Shown here: positions 33,411-44,408 of the stretch, piece by piece
Layout: each line of letters opens with the position of its first letter
How positions within the stretch are numbered: the first letter of the stretch is position 1
Made by a program: the position numbers and the translations under genes
The notes under the pieces: generated by a model
The model's input: the letters and a program-made list of their open reading frames with translations, nothing else
Database searches by the model: none
Told to the model about the DNA's origin: nothing
NCBI GenBank assembly: GCA_941918925.1
Contig: OW799234.1
Span: 64,565,043-64,629,042 of the forward strand
Direction: 5' to 3'
DNA length: 64,000 nt
Source of the DNA: Phyto melanocephala
Taxonomy: Eukaryota; Arthropoda; Insecta; Diptera; Rhinophoridae

Positions 33411-34256
33411 TATTAATCATTATGCATATAGATAAATTATACATACATATTTCGAAATATGATTAGGTTTTCAAAGAACACTAAACTTTTCAATGACTAT
33501 ATCACCTCTGACCTTTAGAAAAAACATACATATGTACGTATGTATGTATGTATGTACAAATAGACATTTCTTTTCGAAAACACTGCTAAAAAAAAGTCAT
33601 AAGTACTTATAAAACATTTGGTTAAAAGAACCCCCCTTCAGTCATTCTTAACCATCCACAATTCTATAAATGTTGATGACCCCCAATTAAGAAGTGCTAT
33701 AAAAATAAAATTCTATATAAATACAACAAACAATTCTGGCCATATTTAAAGGAAATGAGAAGAAAATTACAAACTTGAAAAGCTTTTAAACTTGTCTTGT
33801 TTACTTAAGCCTACGCCTTTCTCCACACTCGTAACTCTATTCAAAAACTTTAATATTAAATTCAATTTACCCAGCCGTTTATAATAAATACTTGAAATGG
33901 TTTCAAAACTATGTACATAAATATATATGAACATAGTACGTACAAGAAAAAATTTTTATTACAAAAAATAATTAAGTAAACAAAAAAATGTACAAGTGTA
34001 GAACAAAAAAAAAATACCCAAGATCTTTAGACACCGCAGAATTTTTGGCATAAGTCCAGGTACTAAAAAGAACAACTAAATGATACAAGAAACAAAATTA
34101 AAAACCAAAAAAAGCATGCAAAAAATAATAATAATAAAAATACAAATTATGTACACATATGTATATGTACATTTTTATATACATATGTATGAGAATCTTT
34201 AATAATGTAGAATATATAGTATAAATAAATCAGAGTTTTGGGGGAATTTATTGTTT
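33411..34256. other. AT-rich stretch with ATGT microsatellite
   Basis: A (GTAT)n microsatellite sits at about 33533-33557 and further ATAC/GTAT runs near 34150-34190. No gene. Confidence 0.4.
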
Positions 34257-34333
34257 ATACTAGCAGAACCCGTACAGCTTTGCTGGCCCGAACAAGAATT
34301 TTGCATTGTATTCATTAGGAGATAGATCTTAGC
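34257..34333 (+). repeat. Head fragment of the CTAGC...CCCGG dispersed repeat
   Basis: ATACTAGCAGAACCCGTACA, then GCTTTGCTGGCCCGAACAAG, resembles the head of the repeat at 12079, truncated by or at the mariner to the right. Confidence 0.45.
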
Positions 34334-35494
34334 ACAGGGTGGTCCAACCAAAACGCACGATGTTAATTGTAAATTAAACAGAAAGCTTTCAGATAACTAT
34401 TTTAATATTTTTTATTATGATAGAAGGATCTATGACAATTAGGTGTGAAACAAAATATCAGCCAAATGCTCGCCACGGCTTCGGTGACATAATTCTATCC
34501 GATTGTCCCTTTTTTTTAATGACATTAAGACATAATTAAGGATGATCGTCGTTTATATACCGAATTATCTCCTTTAACTTTTGAATTGTTCTTGTCTTAT
34601 TGACGTAAATTTTTTCTTTTAAATATCCTCAAAGACAGAAGTCAAACGGTGTCTAAACACATGATCGTGGTATCAATTAACATCGCCAAGATGTGAGATA
34701 ACACAGATATTAAATTTCTTGCGCAAAAGGTTTCGTTGGCTGTTTGGCTAGTGGCACCATCCTGTTGGAACCACATGTCGTCCAGGTCCATATCCGTTAT
34801 TATCTCACGATAGTGAACCGACCTCATTTTCGAAGAAGAACGGCCCGATGAATCCGACGGCCCCTAAACCGCACCAAAACAATCATGCTTTGTGGATGCA
34901 TCGGCTTTACAGCAATCACTCGTGAATTCTCATTCGCCCAAATGCGGCAACTCTGCGAATCCACTGAAGTAAAATTGTGCCTCGTTGTTGAAGATAATTT
35001 TCTTTGTAGTCACTATTCATTTCTGTCTATTCAAATAACCATTCGGTGCATTGACGACACTTTTAATGGTTATTAGGCTTCAGCTCTTGGGTCAATTGAA
35101 CCTTGTGAGCTTGTAAATTCAAATGTTTATTCAAAATTCGCATCAGTGATGTTCGTCAGATGTACATTTGTTAGGCACTACGAAAAGTCGATGTTGACGG
35201 CTCTTCTGCCATACTATAGCGAACAACCGCAATGTTTTCCGTGGAACAACCTAGGTAAGCATGCACAGGTGTTTTTACATTGCGCATAATTATCCTGATT
35301 GTTGACACATTATGTTGAACAACAAAATCACGAAGTGCACAAAATGCATTTTTATTTGAATGCCCATTCTCGTAAAATAATTCAACAATCTTAACGCGCT
35401 GCTCAGTTGTAACCTCTCTATAATTGAATTTGTCAAACATTTTTGGTTCTAATTGGAAAACCGATATCAATTTTGTACCCGAAAAAGTAAACAA
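34334..35494 (-). mobile_element. Mariner element, rosa type, minus strand, degraded
   Basis: The 3' end of the element is at about 34334, with GGGTGGTCCAACCAAAACGC as the terminal sequence. No matching inverted end was found beyond 35494, so the 5' terminus is lost or too diverged. The transposase remnant runs 34439-35440 on the minus strand. Confidence 0.75.
34439..35440 (-). pseudogene. Mariner transposase, many stops and shifts
   Basis: Starts MFDKFNYREVTTEQRVKIVE at 35440 and keeps the N-terminal region (LFYENGHSNKNAFCALRDFV, VVQHNVSTIRIIMRN, ENIAVVRYSMAEEPSTS). Later pieces are FFWCGLGAVGFIGPFFFENE-like sequence near 34830-34890, then DDMWFQQDGATSQTANETF (34680-34790), and the C-terminus LCHRSRGEHLADILFHT with a stop at 34439. 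Much of the core between these is deleted or scrambled. This is the only copy that keeps a good N-terminal region. Confidence 0.8.
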
Positions 35495-36605
35495 ATATCG
35501 TAGTCATTTACACAGGATTTAAAGCCTATAACAAACAATAATAGTTCTGCAGATATACCATTAAACTAATTTTATTTGTATGGGAGGTATCGCCCCCTCA
35601 TTTAATCCTATCCTATTCAAATTAAATATTGAAAACAATATTAAAGTTTTGTTGAAAAATGTCATACCAGACTTCAAAAATTCTAGCATTTAACAATTCT
35701 GAAAAATATCAAATGAGTTTTTTTTATGGTGGCATCACTTCCCCTGCTCCTATCGTATTAAGTTTTAGTTAGTATAAGATAAATAAAAGTAAAACACACA
35801 ATATTTAAAGATTATAGATATTGTAGTTTTCTAAATACCTCGTAAAATGTAGTTTTTTATATTGAAGGTGCCACGCCCACTGTTGTTTTTCTGCTCATTT
35901 TGAGCTTAATTATGCTATACGAACTATGATTAAATATACTCGAACGAACTTTAAATACTTTTTTCGGCTAAACTTCAAAATTTAATTCTTGCATTTAGAA
36001 CTTCTTTTTTGTTTCTGTGTATGTTCATTTGAATAAAAACAACCTCGTTACCTCAGGGTTATGTTTCTATATTAATGCAAAATATAGCCGATATAAAAAG
36101 CTACATATTATCGCCCTTAAAAATTTACTGACAATGGCACACTTGTGAATAACGACATCACCGACACCTAGTGTCATAATGTGACGACTCGAGATCTAGC
36201 AGACTGAGAGGTGCAAAGTTAACTCCCAGCCTACAATCTAAAGAGTGTCGAACAACAAACAAAGTAACTCTGTTGATTTTATTTCTGTTGAGAAAGAGCA
36301 GCACTCAGAGGCGTTAATTTTAGATCAAAGTTCTATACAAGGTCGAGCAACAATCATTAGTATTACTGACCTCTGTTTTTCCGATTGAAAGTAATCACAG
36401 ACACCACGTGATCTGTGAAGAGGCGTCTACATTGAACAATCTGTAACGAGTTCTAGAAGGATACTGGTTTCCTCTGGTCAGCCTTGAGGCTAAATAAAGG
36501 TAACATGTGCCCGGACGGACTACACCAACAGCTACTTTGAGTGCTGTCCTTTTTGCGACGTTGCTAAAAAATTACAACTGTTTAAAACAAATAAACAGCT
36601 AAAGC
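35495..36605. other. Non-coding stretch with a less AT-rich tract
   Basis: 36130-36560 is markedly less AT-rich than its surroundings (GACGACTCGAGATCTAGCAG, GAGGCGTCTACATTGAACAA), with no open frame of note. It may be a piece of a retroelement leader or LTR, or a decayed gene. I could not identify it. Confidence 0.35.
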
Positions 36606-37036
36606 CAAGGCGAACTTATATCAGGTGATGTTACGAAGCCAGCTGATTGGTTTCTGCTCGTTTTACGACACATTGTCAAAGTTTGTTTACATTTGAAATA
36701 ATTTTTTAAATTTGTAAAAAATTTTATAAAAAATACTAATATTTATGCAATACTTTATTGGTTATATTTAAGTTATAATTAAAATAAACAAAATATTTAA
36801 TTTGTCTTTGTGTTTGTCCTAATGTTTTTAATTTTTAAAAAGAATAAATTTGTGATACAAACTAGCAGACATTTATGTAATAAATTAAAAATACTTTTTC
36901 ATCGTAAAAATGTTCTTGTTAATTTATAAAAATAAAATTTAAATTAAAATTAAACAATTTGTTTTTTTTTGTGCTATAAAATTTTTCGGTTCCTTTTGTG
37001 TTTGTTGTAGGGACGTTATCACCTGATGTCGCCTTA
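36606..37036. mobile_element. hAT-type MITE (CAAGGCG...ATCAGGTGAT family)
   Basis: Ends CAAGGCGAACTTATATCAGG (left) and TAAGGCGACATCAGGTGATA (right, read inward). The flanks GCTAAAGC (36598-36605) and GGTAAAGC (37037-37044) are an 8-bp duplication with one difference. CAGCTGAT and TTTGTTTACATTT occur subterminally, as in the 23555 copy. 431 bp, non-coding. Confidence 0.7.
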
Positions 37037-37041
37037 GGTAA

Positions 37042-37393
37042 AGCAGTGTTTATATTATGGGATTCTAATTGAATTTCACCACAGACAAATCAACAAAAAT
37101 ATCCTATAAAATGGTACGCTTGTTAAAAAAATACATATTTTCTAAAATTTATTCAAGTTTACATCATCGGTTGCAAAACAAATGCATTCTAGTGAAAACG
37201 GTCGTTTTTGTTCGTTGTGCGTGAAAATTCAACATTCAAAATTGGTTGAACAATTTTATGAATGATGTTTTATGATGTTTAATCGCATTTTCAAAATCGG
37301 CAATCGGATTTTATGTTTGTATTAATCAAAATGTGTTTATACTTTAACTCACTTACTTTTTCAGCTGATTTGTGGTGTAACGTAAACACCGCT
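37042..37393. mobile_element. PIF/Harbinger-type MITE
   Basis: Inverted ends AGCAGTGTTTATATTA (left) and AGCGGTGTTTACGTTA (right, read inward), flanked by TAA (37039-37041 and 37394-37396). A 3-bp TAA duplication with short TIRs fits PIF/Harbinger. 352 bp, non-coding. Its left end touches the duplication of the neighbouring hAT MITE. Confidence 0.65.
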
Positions 37394-37569
37394 TAATCGA
37401 TAAATACACTTGACGACGTTGGAAGCATTTTAACAGAAATTTTACTTTTTAAAAGGGTATTCGATAATTAAAAATTAAATTATTTTAAAGCTCTGATGTA
37501 CATACATGTCTTTGTAAAGGGTGGCCCATCTAATGGTTTAAATTTGAACCAGCGGTTATTTTGAATTCG

Positions 37570-38315
37570 GCAATACTTATGTCAATCTATTTTGACGCAA
37601 AATTCAGAAAATGTCTTACAGAAAAAATCATCTTATCGAATAAATATCATTTTCATCTTAATGGGTATGTTAATAAACAAAATTTCCGTATTTGGGGCCC
37701 AGAAAACCCGAACGTGGTCTTACAGAAGCCAATGCAACCATTACGAGTGACTTTGGTTTGGCTTGTGGAGCGGAGGCATTATTGGCCCATATTTCTTTGA
37801 AAATGAGGACTGCTTAACCATTACGGTCAATGGAGACTCCTATCGCACCATGATAACCGATTTCTTTGTGCCCACTCTTCATGATTTTGATGTGAACGAT
37901 GTTCGGTGCAACTTGCTACACATCTGGGGCCAAATTACGGCATTCGATCACGATCGAAATTTTAATCGAACGATCGAGTTCGCTGTGCTTTAGGTATAGA
38001 GATTCTAATAAGAATTTTCAAATTTCGATCACGTTCGAATGCCGTAATTTGCCCCCTGATGCCACAATCGATTTATTACGTACAATGTTTAATGGCCGTT
38101 TAATTAGCCGAAATAGTGATGTCAATTGTAATTTGACACCCTTGGACTAATTTCTGTGGGACGCCGCTAAAGACAAGTGTTATGCTGAAAAACCAGAGAC
38201 AATTGAGCATTTGAAGGCCAACATTCATGATACCATTGCCAAGATACAACCCCATACACTCGATAAAGTGCTCGAAAATCCCTCCAATCAAATAGGGCAG
38301 CCATATGAGTGAAAT
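37570..38315 (+). pseudogene. Mariner transposase remnant interrupted by a MITE
   Basis: Reads EKIILSNKYHFHLNGYVNKQ (the first catalytic Asp region is altered, SNKYHF for SDEAHF), then NFRIWGPENPNVVLQKP, a frameshift near 37770, GGIIGPYFFENEDCLTITVN. It is then cut within the GATCYTS region by the MITE and resumes DATIDLLRTMFNGRLISRNS. The tail NCNLTPLD is followed by a stop, then a C-terminus with further breaks. Confidence 0.8.
37926..38055. mobile_element. 130-bp MITE (GGCATTCGAT family), copy 2
   Basis: A near-palindromic insertion with ends GGGGCCAAATTACGGCATTC and, inward from the right, GGGGCAAATTACGGCATTCG. CT is present on both sides (37924-37925, 38056-38057). Removing it reads straight through the mariner frame (...CYTS-DATIDLL), which fixes both boundaries. 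Related to the element at 6128-6370. Confidence 0.75.
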
Positions 38316-38447
38316 AATATTTCATTTCTAGCCGAAACAGTTGTATTTCACAATAAAGAAAAATAAATTTAGCAAAATTTTAAACCGTTTTTTTTTTTTT
38401 TTGTTTTATTTCATTTTCAAATTTAAACTTTTAAATGGCCCACCCTT

Positions 38448-39605
38448 TATATTCATTTATACATGTATGAGGTAAATTATGTTGTTTGTATTAAGGTGAT
38501 TTTTTTTGTTGTTGTTGCTTTTCTTTTAGCATTTTATTTATGTATATTTACCTTGTTTTTTTACTGGCATATTTAATGTATAGAAATAAATGATGAAAAC
38601 TTTTCTGGTCTTAACTTTGAAGAATGGTTTTTGTTCTGTTTTCGCTTAATATTATTATTAATATTATTAAATTATAATAAACGTAGTTGCAGCAGCAGTA
38701 GCCGTTGTTAAATACAATTTCTTGTATTTTGTTGTGTCTAGATTTAAAATTTGTGCTTTATCACCAACAACCAACAAACACTCTGTGGAAAAATATAAAA
38801 AGAAAAAAATATTTTGTACTCTTTTTTTTAATTTAAAAACATTTTGTTTTTGTAATTTTATAATTTAGTTTCATAAATAAAGCATTTGCAAAATGTACGC
38901 ATACATATTTGTTTTTGCATAAATAATTTTGTTTTAGTTTAATATCACAGTGATTATTTTGGCATTACCACTCACACAGGCACACAACACACAGATACTA
39001 ATAATAGAATTAAAAAAATAATATTAAAAGAACAATAACTGTAACTAAATGCATACAAATTTTCTATTTACACAGTTTATCTTATAATAAAATTTAAATT
39101 TTATTAAAAGAAGCATATTTGTTTCATAGTTTATTTATTGTGCTTTTATCTGGTTTCACTAACTTTTGTATTTGTGTACAATATATTGTATGTATGCGCG
39201 TTTTTTACGGTGAAAAATCCATTTAATGTATTTTACATTAGAACCTAATTGATAAAATGACGTTGCAACACATTTCACAACAAGACATAAACACAGACGA
39301 TTTGAATAACATCTGACATCATTCCCTTAGATTTCTTTCATTTATGTTTTTATTTTAGTTTTTTTTTGTGTTTATTTTTATTTTTTTTTGTTTTTTAATT
39401 AGTTTTAAATCTAGACAAACACTGAGGTAGACACAAGGTCGTAATTTACGCAAAATATCTTAAATTGAAAGTGTTATAACGATTTGCAAAAAAAAAAAAA
39501 AAAAAAAAAAACCCGGAAATAAAACATTGTCGATATTTAAAAGTACAAATTTTAGGTTTAAACGTTTTTTATACAAATTCAACTAAAATTATTAAATTTT
39601 AATTA
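38448..39605. other. AT-rich non-coding stretch
   Basis: No gene. A poly-A run of about 23 nt lies at 39489-39511, and a short GCAGCAGCAGTAGCC run at 38690. It may contain a retroposed tail, but no source could be identified. Confidence 0.35.
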
Positions 39606-40110
39606 ATTTTTTTTATACCCTACACCAGCACAGTGCAAAATATTATAAGTTTGGATAACGTCCACAAAAAATAAATAAATAAAAAGAAACGGAGAAATAT
39701 ACAGTTTACCATTATTACAAATTTAATTTAACCCACCAGGTTGAATAAACTTGTCTTTAACTTACCGCTTACTTTAGATTAAAATGAAAATTTAATAATG
39801 GATAACTGTTTATCCGGCCGATAAAATCCTACCTTTAACTAATTCCAAGTTGTAATAATGGCCCTTAGAATTACTTTTTGAGACGAATAAGCTACATACT
39901 ATATACATAAATTGTTTAGGCCTAAAATAATTAACTTTTTTTATACCCTACACCAACACAGTGCAAAATATTATAAGTTTGGGTAACGTCCACAAAAAAA
40001 AAAAAATAAAAACAAAATATTTTAAATAGTTTATAACCTTAAAGTGAGCTGTTAGACTTAGAATTACTTTTTGAGTCGAATAAGCTACATATATACTAGA
40101 CTCCTGCACA
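39606..40110 (+). repeat. Direct duplication of a TATACCCTACACCAGCACAG unit
   Basis: About 90 bp starting TTTTTTATACCCTACACCAG, with GTGCAAAATATTATAAGTTT, occurs at 39608 and again at 39938, about 330 bp apart. A second shared block (GAATTACTTTTTGAGACGAA, TAAGCTACATA) is at 39868 and 40060. This looks like a tandem pair of a dispersed repeat different from the main TATACCC family. Non-coding. Confidence 0.55.
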
Positions 40111-40221
40111 ATTCAACATTTTCTGTAAAAATGTCATTTTCAAAGATTTAATGTTTTCTATGCCATGCGAATTTAAACAAGGTGTTATAACATGTTATGC
40201 CAACTCAAACATACTGTCTTA

Positions 40222-40613
40222 AGGTGGGATCACACAATTGCCGCAAATGCACCAATCTGACATAATTTTTATTGTGTAATTAAAAAGTATAATCATGCAA
40301 AGAAAAACTTTTTAATCACAAACCACAAATAATTGAAGCACGCAAACAAAAATTAAAATGTTGGCGCGTATTGTAAACTTTGATTGCCGCTAAAGAACAC
40401 AATAAATATTGGCACACTTTTGACATTTTTATTGCCGCGCTGTTGTATTTAAAGTGGTCACACGGTTGCCCCACCAGAGTTGCATTTGATTGGTTAAAAC
40501 AAGCACAATATTATCCGCGATTGTCACATGAACCAATTTATTGTGCAATCACACAATTGGGATACAAAAAATTTTGGAAATTGGTGCATTACGGCAATCG
40601 TGTGATCCTACCT
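40222..40613. mobile_element. PIF/Harbinger-type MITE
   Basis: Inverted ends AGGTGGGATCACACAATTGC (left) and AGGTAGGATCACACGATTGC (right, inward), flanked by TTA on both sides (40219-40221 and 40614-40616). 392 bp. CACACAATTG / CACACGGTTG motifs recur inside. The long open frame from 40380 runs through and beyond the MITE end and is not a gene. Confidence 0.75.
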
Positions 40614-40806
40614 TTAGCATGTCATTGCAACTTAGGCAAGCTGTTGTACGCTGTTGTGTTTAATACCATGTCTTTCTTTACTGTAACGGTACTTCAATGC
40701 AGCTTTATTTTTGGTTTCGTTTTTCGTATTTTTAATTCTAGCAATGTTTTTTGTTGAATTGTTAGTTTAGATTCGTTCCTTGGAGTGTCAATTTACAAAA
40801 ATTCAA

Positions 40807-41061
40807 ATGAGTCCGCGTACTACTTAAGAGTAAAGGGAATTGGTTTTAAACCATTTCAAAAATGGCCACTCACAGCGAAAAATAGCTGAAATGGTTAACA
40901 TGAATTCTTTTACGGTCCAAAAAATCATTGAGCGTTTTACACATGAAAATCGGGTTCATAACAAAGGCAGGAAGGCACCGAATAAAATATTTAATGAGCA
41001 GGACGAGCGTTATATTTTGCGGAAAATAAAGGCAAACCCAAAACCCAAAAAAAAAACCAAC
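40807..41061 (+). pseudogene. Tc1-like transposase N-terminal fragment
   Basis: ATG at 40807 reads MSPRTT, then two in-frame stops, then RELVLNHFKNGHSQRKIAEM, VNMNSFTVQKIIERFTHENR, VHNKGRKAPNKIFNEQDERY and ILRKIKANPKP. This is the paired-like helix-turn-helix region of a Tc1-family transposase with its GRK (GRPR-like) linker. Everything after the linker, including the DDE domain, is missing. No TIRs were found around it. Confidence 0.75.
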
Positions 41062-41824
41062 CAAACCCGACACAAAACAAATTGACTTTATTTAAATATT
41101 TTCTAAATAAATCCTCAAAAGAAATTTCCTTAAAATATGTAACTACAATTATATTAAATAAATTTCTGATTTTATTGCATATAATGTTCTATTGCAATGA
41201 TTAAAATGCACCATAAAAAACATGTGCTGCATATGTCACACGTGTCGCATGTGTTGAATTTCTCATTTTCTATGCTCATGTATGCAATATCACTGTTAGA
41301 ACTATGTACAGATTTAATTCAACTAATTATACACTGTCTTTATATGTCTTGGTCAAACATGCATTTTCGGCATTGCATGAATTAGCAGTTGCATTATGTG
41401 ACACATGTTGCTATGTTGTATAGTGCAACAGTTGCAGGCCTTTAATATATACATAAATTGTTTTAAGTCTAAAGACCAATATGCAGTTCTGCCTGAATTT
41501 CAGGCTGCCATAAAAGCTAAATTACGGTTTGAAAGTTTTTCAGAAAACTTTTCGTTAGCCAGAACGAAGCTGCAAACAAATTGCAATTTTTAGCATTTGT
41601 TATCTAATTCAGGGACGCTATTACACTTATACTATATTAACACCTGCACAAAATCTAGTACTTAAGGGATTTTGAGCGAAAACTTGTTAATTTCTACCAG
41701 ATTTCCCATACAAAACAAAATCTACTTCGCCACTAGATTTTGGCAGAATCTAGTACTACTTCGTGATGCAACTGTGGTTTTTATTAAATTGTTGATGCAT
41801 AAAGAAAAATTGAATCATAATATA
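41062..41824. other. AT-rich non-coding stretch
   Basis: No gene. Short unrelated open frames only. A phrase near 41446 (ATATACATAAATTGTTTTAA) repeats one at 39910. Confidence 0.35.
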
Positions 41825-42346
41825 AAGGGTCCGCCATATAACGTTTTTATTTTTCCAACTAGTGCTTATTTCGTGAATGGTAACACTTAGCTCATGTCTG
41901 ATTTGACAGATAATTAGTTTTATCTTTCCGCTGAACGAATATGGTTGTGTATACGCTTGAACAACGCTGGGAAATATTGCGACATTACTTTGGCCGATTT
42001 TGCCAAAAAAATCATCTTTTCAGATGAAGCTCATTTTGATCTTGGCGGGTATGTAAAGAAGCAAAATTGTCGCATTTGCCGATACGCCCAAAACGAGTCA
42101 CTGTTTGGTGCGGATTTTGGTCCAGAGGTATAATTGGGCCATTTTTCTTCGAAAATGAGCAAGGATTGGCCGTAGTCAATGGCGATCGTAATCGAGCCAT
42201 ATTGAACGAATTTTTGTTCACAAAAATTAAAGAGGAGGATATTGGCAACATTAAGTTTCAACAGGACGGCGCTACGTGCCACACAGCCGTAGCTACACTT
42301 TCTTTTTATAGCATTTAGATAAAAAAAAGTTATTTGGCGGACCCTT
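41825..42346 (+). mobile_element. Mariner element, rosa type, heavily deleted (522 bp)
   Basis: Ends AAGGGTCCGCCATATAACGT (left) and AAGGGTCCGCCAAATAACTT (right, inward), flanked by TA (41823-41824 and 42347-42348). Encodes only patches of transposase (next entry). Both an internal deletion and a 3' coding deletion are needed to explain it. Confidence 0.85.
41942..42318 (+). pseudogene. Mariner transposase remnant
   Basis: MVVYTLEQRWEILRHYFGRF from 41942 is fused out of frame to KIIFSDEAHFDLGGYVKKQN (first catalytic Asp kept), then RPKRVTVWCGFWSRGIIGPF, FFENEQGLAVVNGDRNRAIL and FQQDGATCHTAVATLSFYSI followed by a stop. The third Asp region (DLTPLD) is deleted. Confidence 0.8.
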
Positions 42347-42894
42347 TATAAGGTGGTTGCAATTGCACAAGTACTTTATCGATTACTTTCTTTTTATATG
42401 GAGTTTGAATTTTGGAGAAGTAGAGTATAGAGAGCCTCTCAGACCACCTTGTAAATAAATATACTGTTTTGACAACGAAATCTTGCAATATGTCAAAAAA
42501 AACAGTGGTATAAACGGTATAGATTTTAATAAAGATTTTAAATCAAATCTACTAGATTTCGCTCAGGTGTAAATGTAGTATGAGTGGAGATTTTTCTTCG
42601 TTCACTCAACAGCATGGGCTTAAAGTTTATACAGATGATTAGTAAAGCTTTTATTATTTTTTTAATTAACATTTTTTTCTATTTTTGTTTTCCCCGAATT
42701 ACGGTATAAAAGTATTTTTTATATAGATCACATAAATTTACTATCTAATTAAGAACAATTTTCAAAATGTTACTTTACAAAAAAGTAATTTTTGTGAAAA
42801 AGAATGGTAAATTTTAATACATCGGTTTGAAGCTAACTGAGACATAAAGACCAAAATACAAATCAAAATCGTTTTTTCCAGTTTCTGTATAACC
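42347..42894. other. Non-coding stretch
   Basis: No gene or element boundary recognised. Confidence 0.35.
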
Positions 42895-43832
42895 CACACT
42901 GTGGTAAATCACAAATCTAACTGAAAAAAAATATTAAAACAAAAATGTCTGGCAACATTCTTTCTGATCGTTTAATGAGCTTCTCAACACAATAGGTAAC
43001 TGTAATTTATGTTTGGTTTTTTTTCTTCAAACTCTGATTAGGAAAAAGTAAGCTTTAAAGTCAGTTGTTGTCAACTCATGCATTTAGATTTCAAAGAGAA
43101 GTGTATTTTTTGTGTGACTTTGGTTTATGGTTAAAAAGGCTACCTTGATTACATTGTCATAATTTTTTTATTATTATAAAGCTTTATTTCAGGGAAATAT
43201 CTTACGATTTTCATTTAAATATTTCCATTATAAGTATTAAAAAAAATTTTTTTTGTGTGCAGTTCAGAAAGTGCAAAAAATAAAATATTTTCTTTTTTTA
43301 AGTAGAGTTAAAGCTATTTATTCCACATTGTTCCGGTGTAAAACTATATTTGGGTTAATCTTTTAAGTCTTCACTTTAAGGTAAACCAAAAAAATCTGCC
43401 GCATTTTTGCGACCGCCATACATTTTTTCTTACTTTTTCATTATGACCTCTACTCTTTCTTTATTAAAAATGTTTTAATATTAAAACGATTATCTCCGAC
43501 TCCTTACGTAAAAGCTCACACAATAATTTAATTAACCATAAATCTTAGTTATATTCAAACTAAATGTTAGTATGTATATATAACTGCAATTAAGCTTAAA
43601 ATATGTATTTAAAAATCCAATTTTTTTATTTTAAAAATGTAGTTTTTCTTGACAGTGAAAACTGTATATTTTTGCCTCATTTTATTAAAAAAAATCGTCT
43701 TTTTTTAAATAGTTGATTTTTTATAATCATTTATATATTTGAACTCAATTTTTATTTAATTCATAAGTATGTAGTGAACCTAACGCGATTTATTAATTTT
43801 GTCCAGTTAGATTTGCGATCTGCCACACTGTG
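42895..43832. mobile_element. TIR element with CACACTG / CACAGTG ends
   Basis: Inverted ends of about 29 bp: CACACTGTGGTAAATCACAA on the left and CACAGTGTGGCAGATCGCAA read inward from the right, both continuing ATCTAACTG. No target duplication is legible. 938 bp, AT-rich, no transposase frame. The CACAGTG terminal heptamer recalls Transib elements, but that is only a motif-level hint. Confidence 0.5.
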
Positions 43833-44283
43833 CCATCCAGAGAAACAGTAACTATGAAATACTAAAAATCGAAGATGGCATCCTAGACAAAACGGAGAAT
43901 ATGTGAGTCAAATATAGTAGTTACGGTTTTGTCCCCTTTAACCCCTACAATATTTCTATCAAATGAAAGGTAGAATACAGTAAATCATTAAATTATTATC
44001 AGATTAGGTACAGCCGAATATAGCACTCTTTCTTACCAGAATTTCTTTAGTTTGTCTTTTTTTGGTATAAATTAAATTAAAACTGGCGTGGCTAAGATTT
44101 AGTCTGAACTGCAAACTTCTACAAAAATGAATAAAATGGAGTATTCGAGTTTAAGTTTCGCATAATAAGCCTCCTTATTACTCAGGAGGGGCACTATAAA
44201 GTCTCAAAGTAATTAAATTATATTTAAATTTTTTCATTTTTATTTTTTAACATTTTTATTTTAAAAAGATTTTTTTATAATTG
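43833..44283 (-). repeat. TATACCC-family head fragment and flanking non-coding DNA
   Basis: 43850-44040 carries GATGGCATCCTAG, ATCAAATGAAAGG and TAGGTACAGCCGAATATAGC, the reverse complement of the head and 5' blocks of the long TATACCC subtype. The rest is AT-rich without genes. Confidence 0.5.
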
Positions 44284-44395
44284 TGATACCGACACTAGCC
44301 GAGTGAATGCATTTTCGAAACCAGCTTTCATCATTTGCACTCTTTGATCGGTGATTACGTGTTGGATGTAAATATCATCTATTTAACTCCCAGGT
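44284..44395. repeat. Half-arm fragment of the fold-back element seen at 62017
   Basis: Reads ATACCGACACTAGCCGAGTG, AATGCATTTTCGAAACCAGC, TTGATCGGTGATTACGTGTT, TAAATATCATCTATTTAACT, closely matching one arm of the fold-back element at 62017-62569 with several substitutions and a small deletion. It shows that the fold-back family is dispersed, not satellite-specific. Confidence 0.75.
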
Positions 44396-44408
44396 TTTTA
44401 ATTTAACA

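Larger units (their letters stand above)
37517..38447 (+). mobile_element. Mariner element, rosa type, with a MITE inside
   Basis: Ends AAGGGTGGCCCATCTAATGG (left) and AAGGGTGGGCCATTTAAAAG (right, read inward), flanked by TA (37515-37516, 38448-38449). It is 931 bp including the 130-bp MITE at 37926-38055, so the mariner sequence is only about 800 bp. The N-terminal coding part is deleted. Confidence 0.85.

Noticed and set aside
40380..40757. 125-codon ORF
   Set aside because: It begins inside a Harbinger-type MITE and runs out of it with no protein family resemblance.
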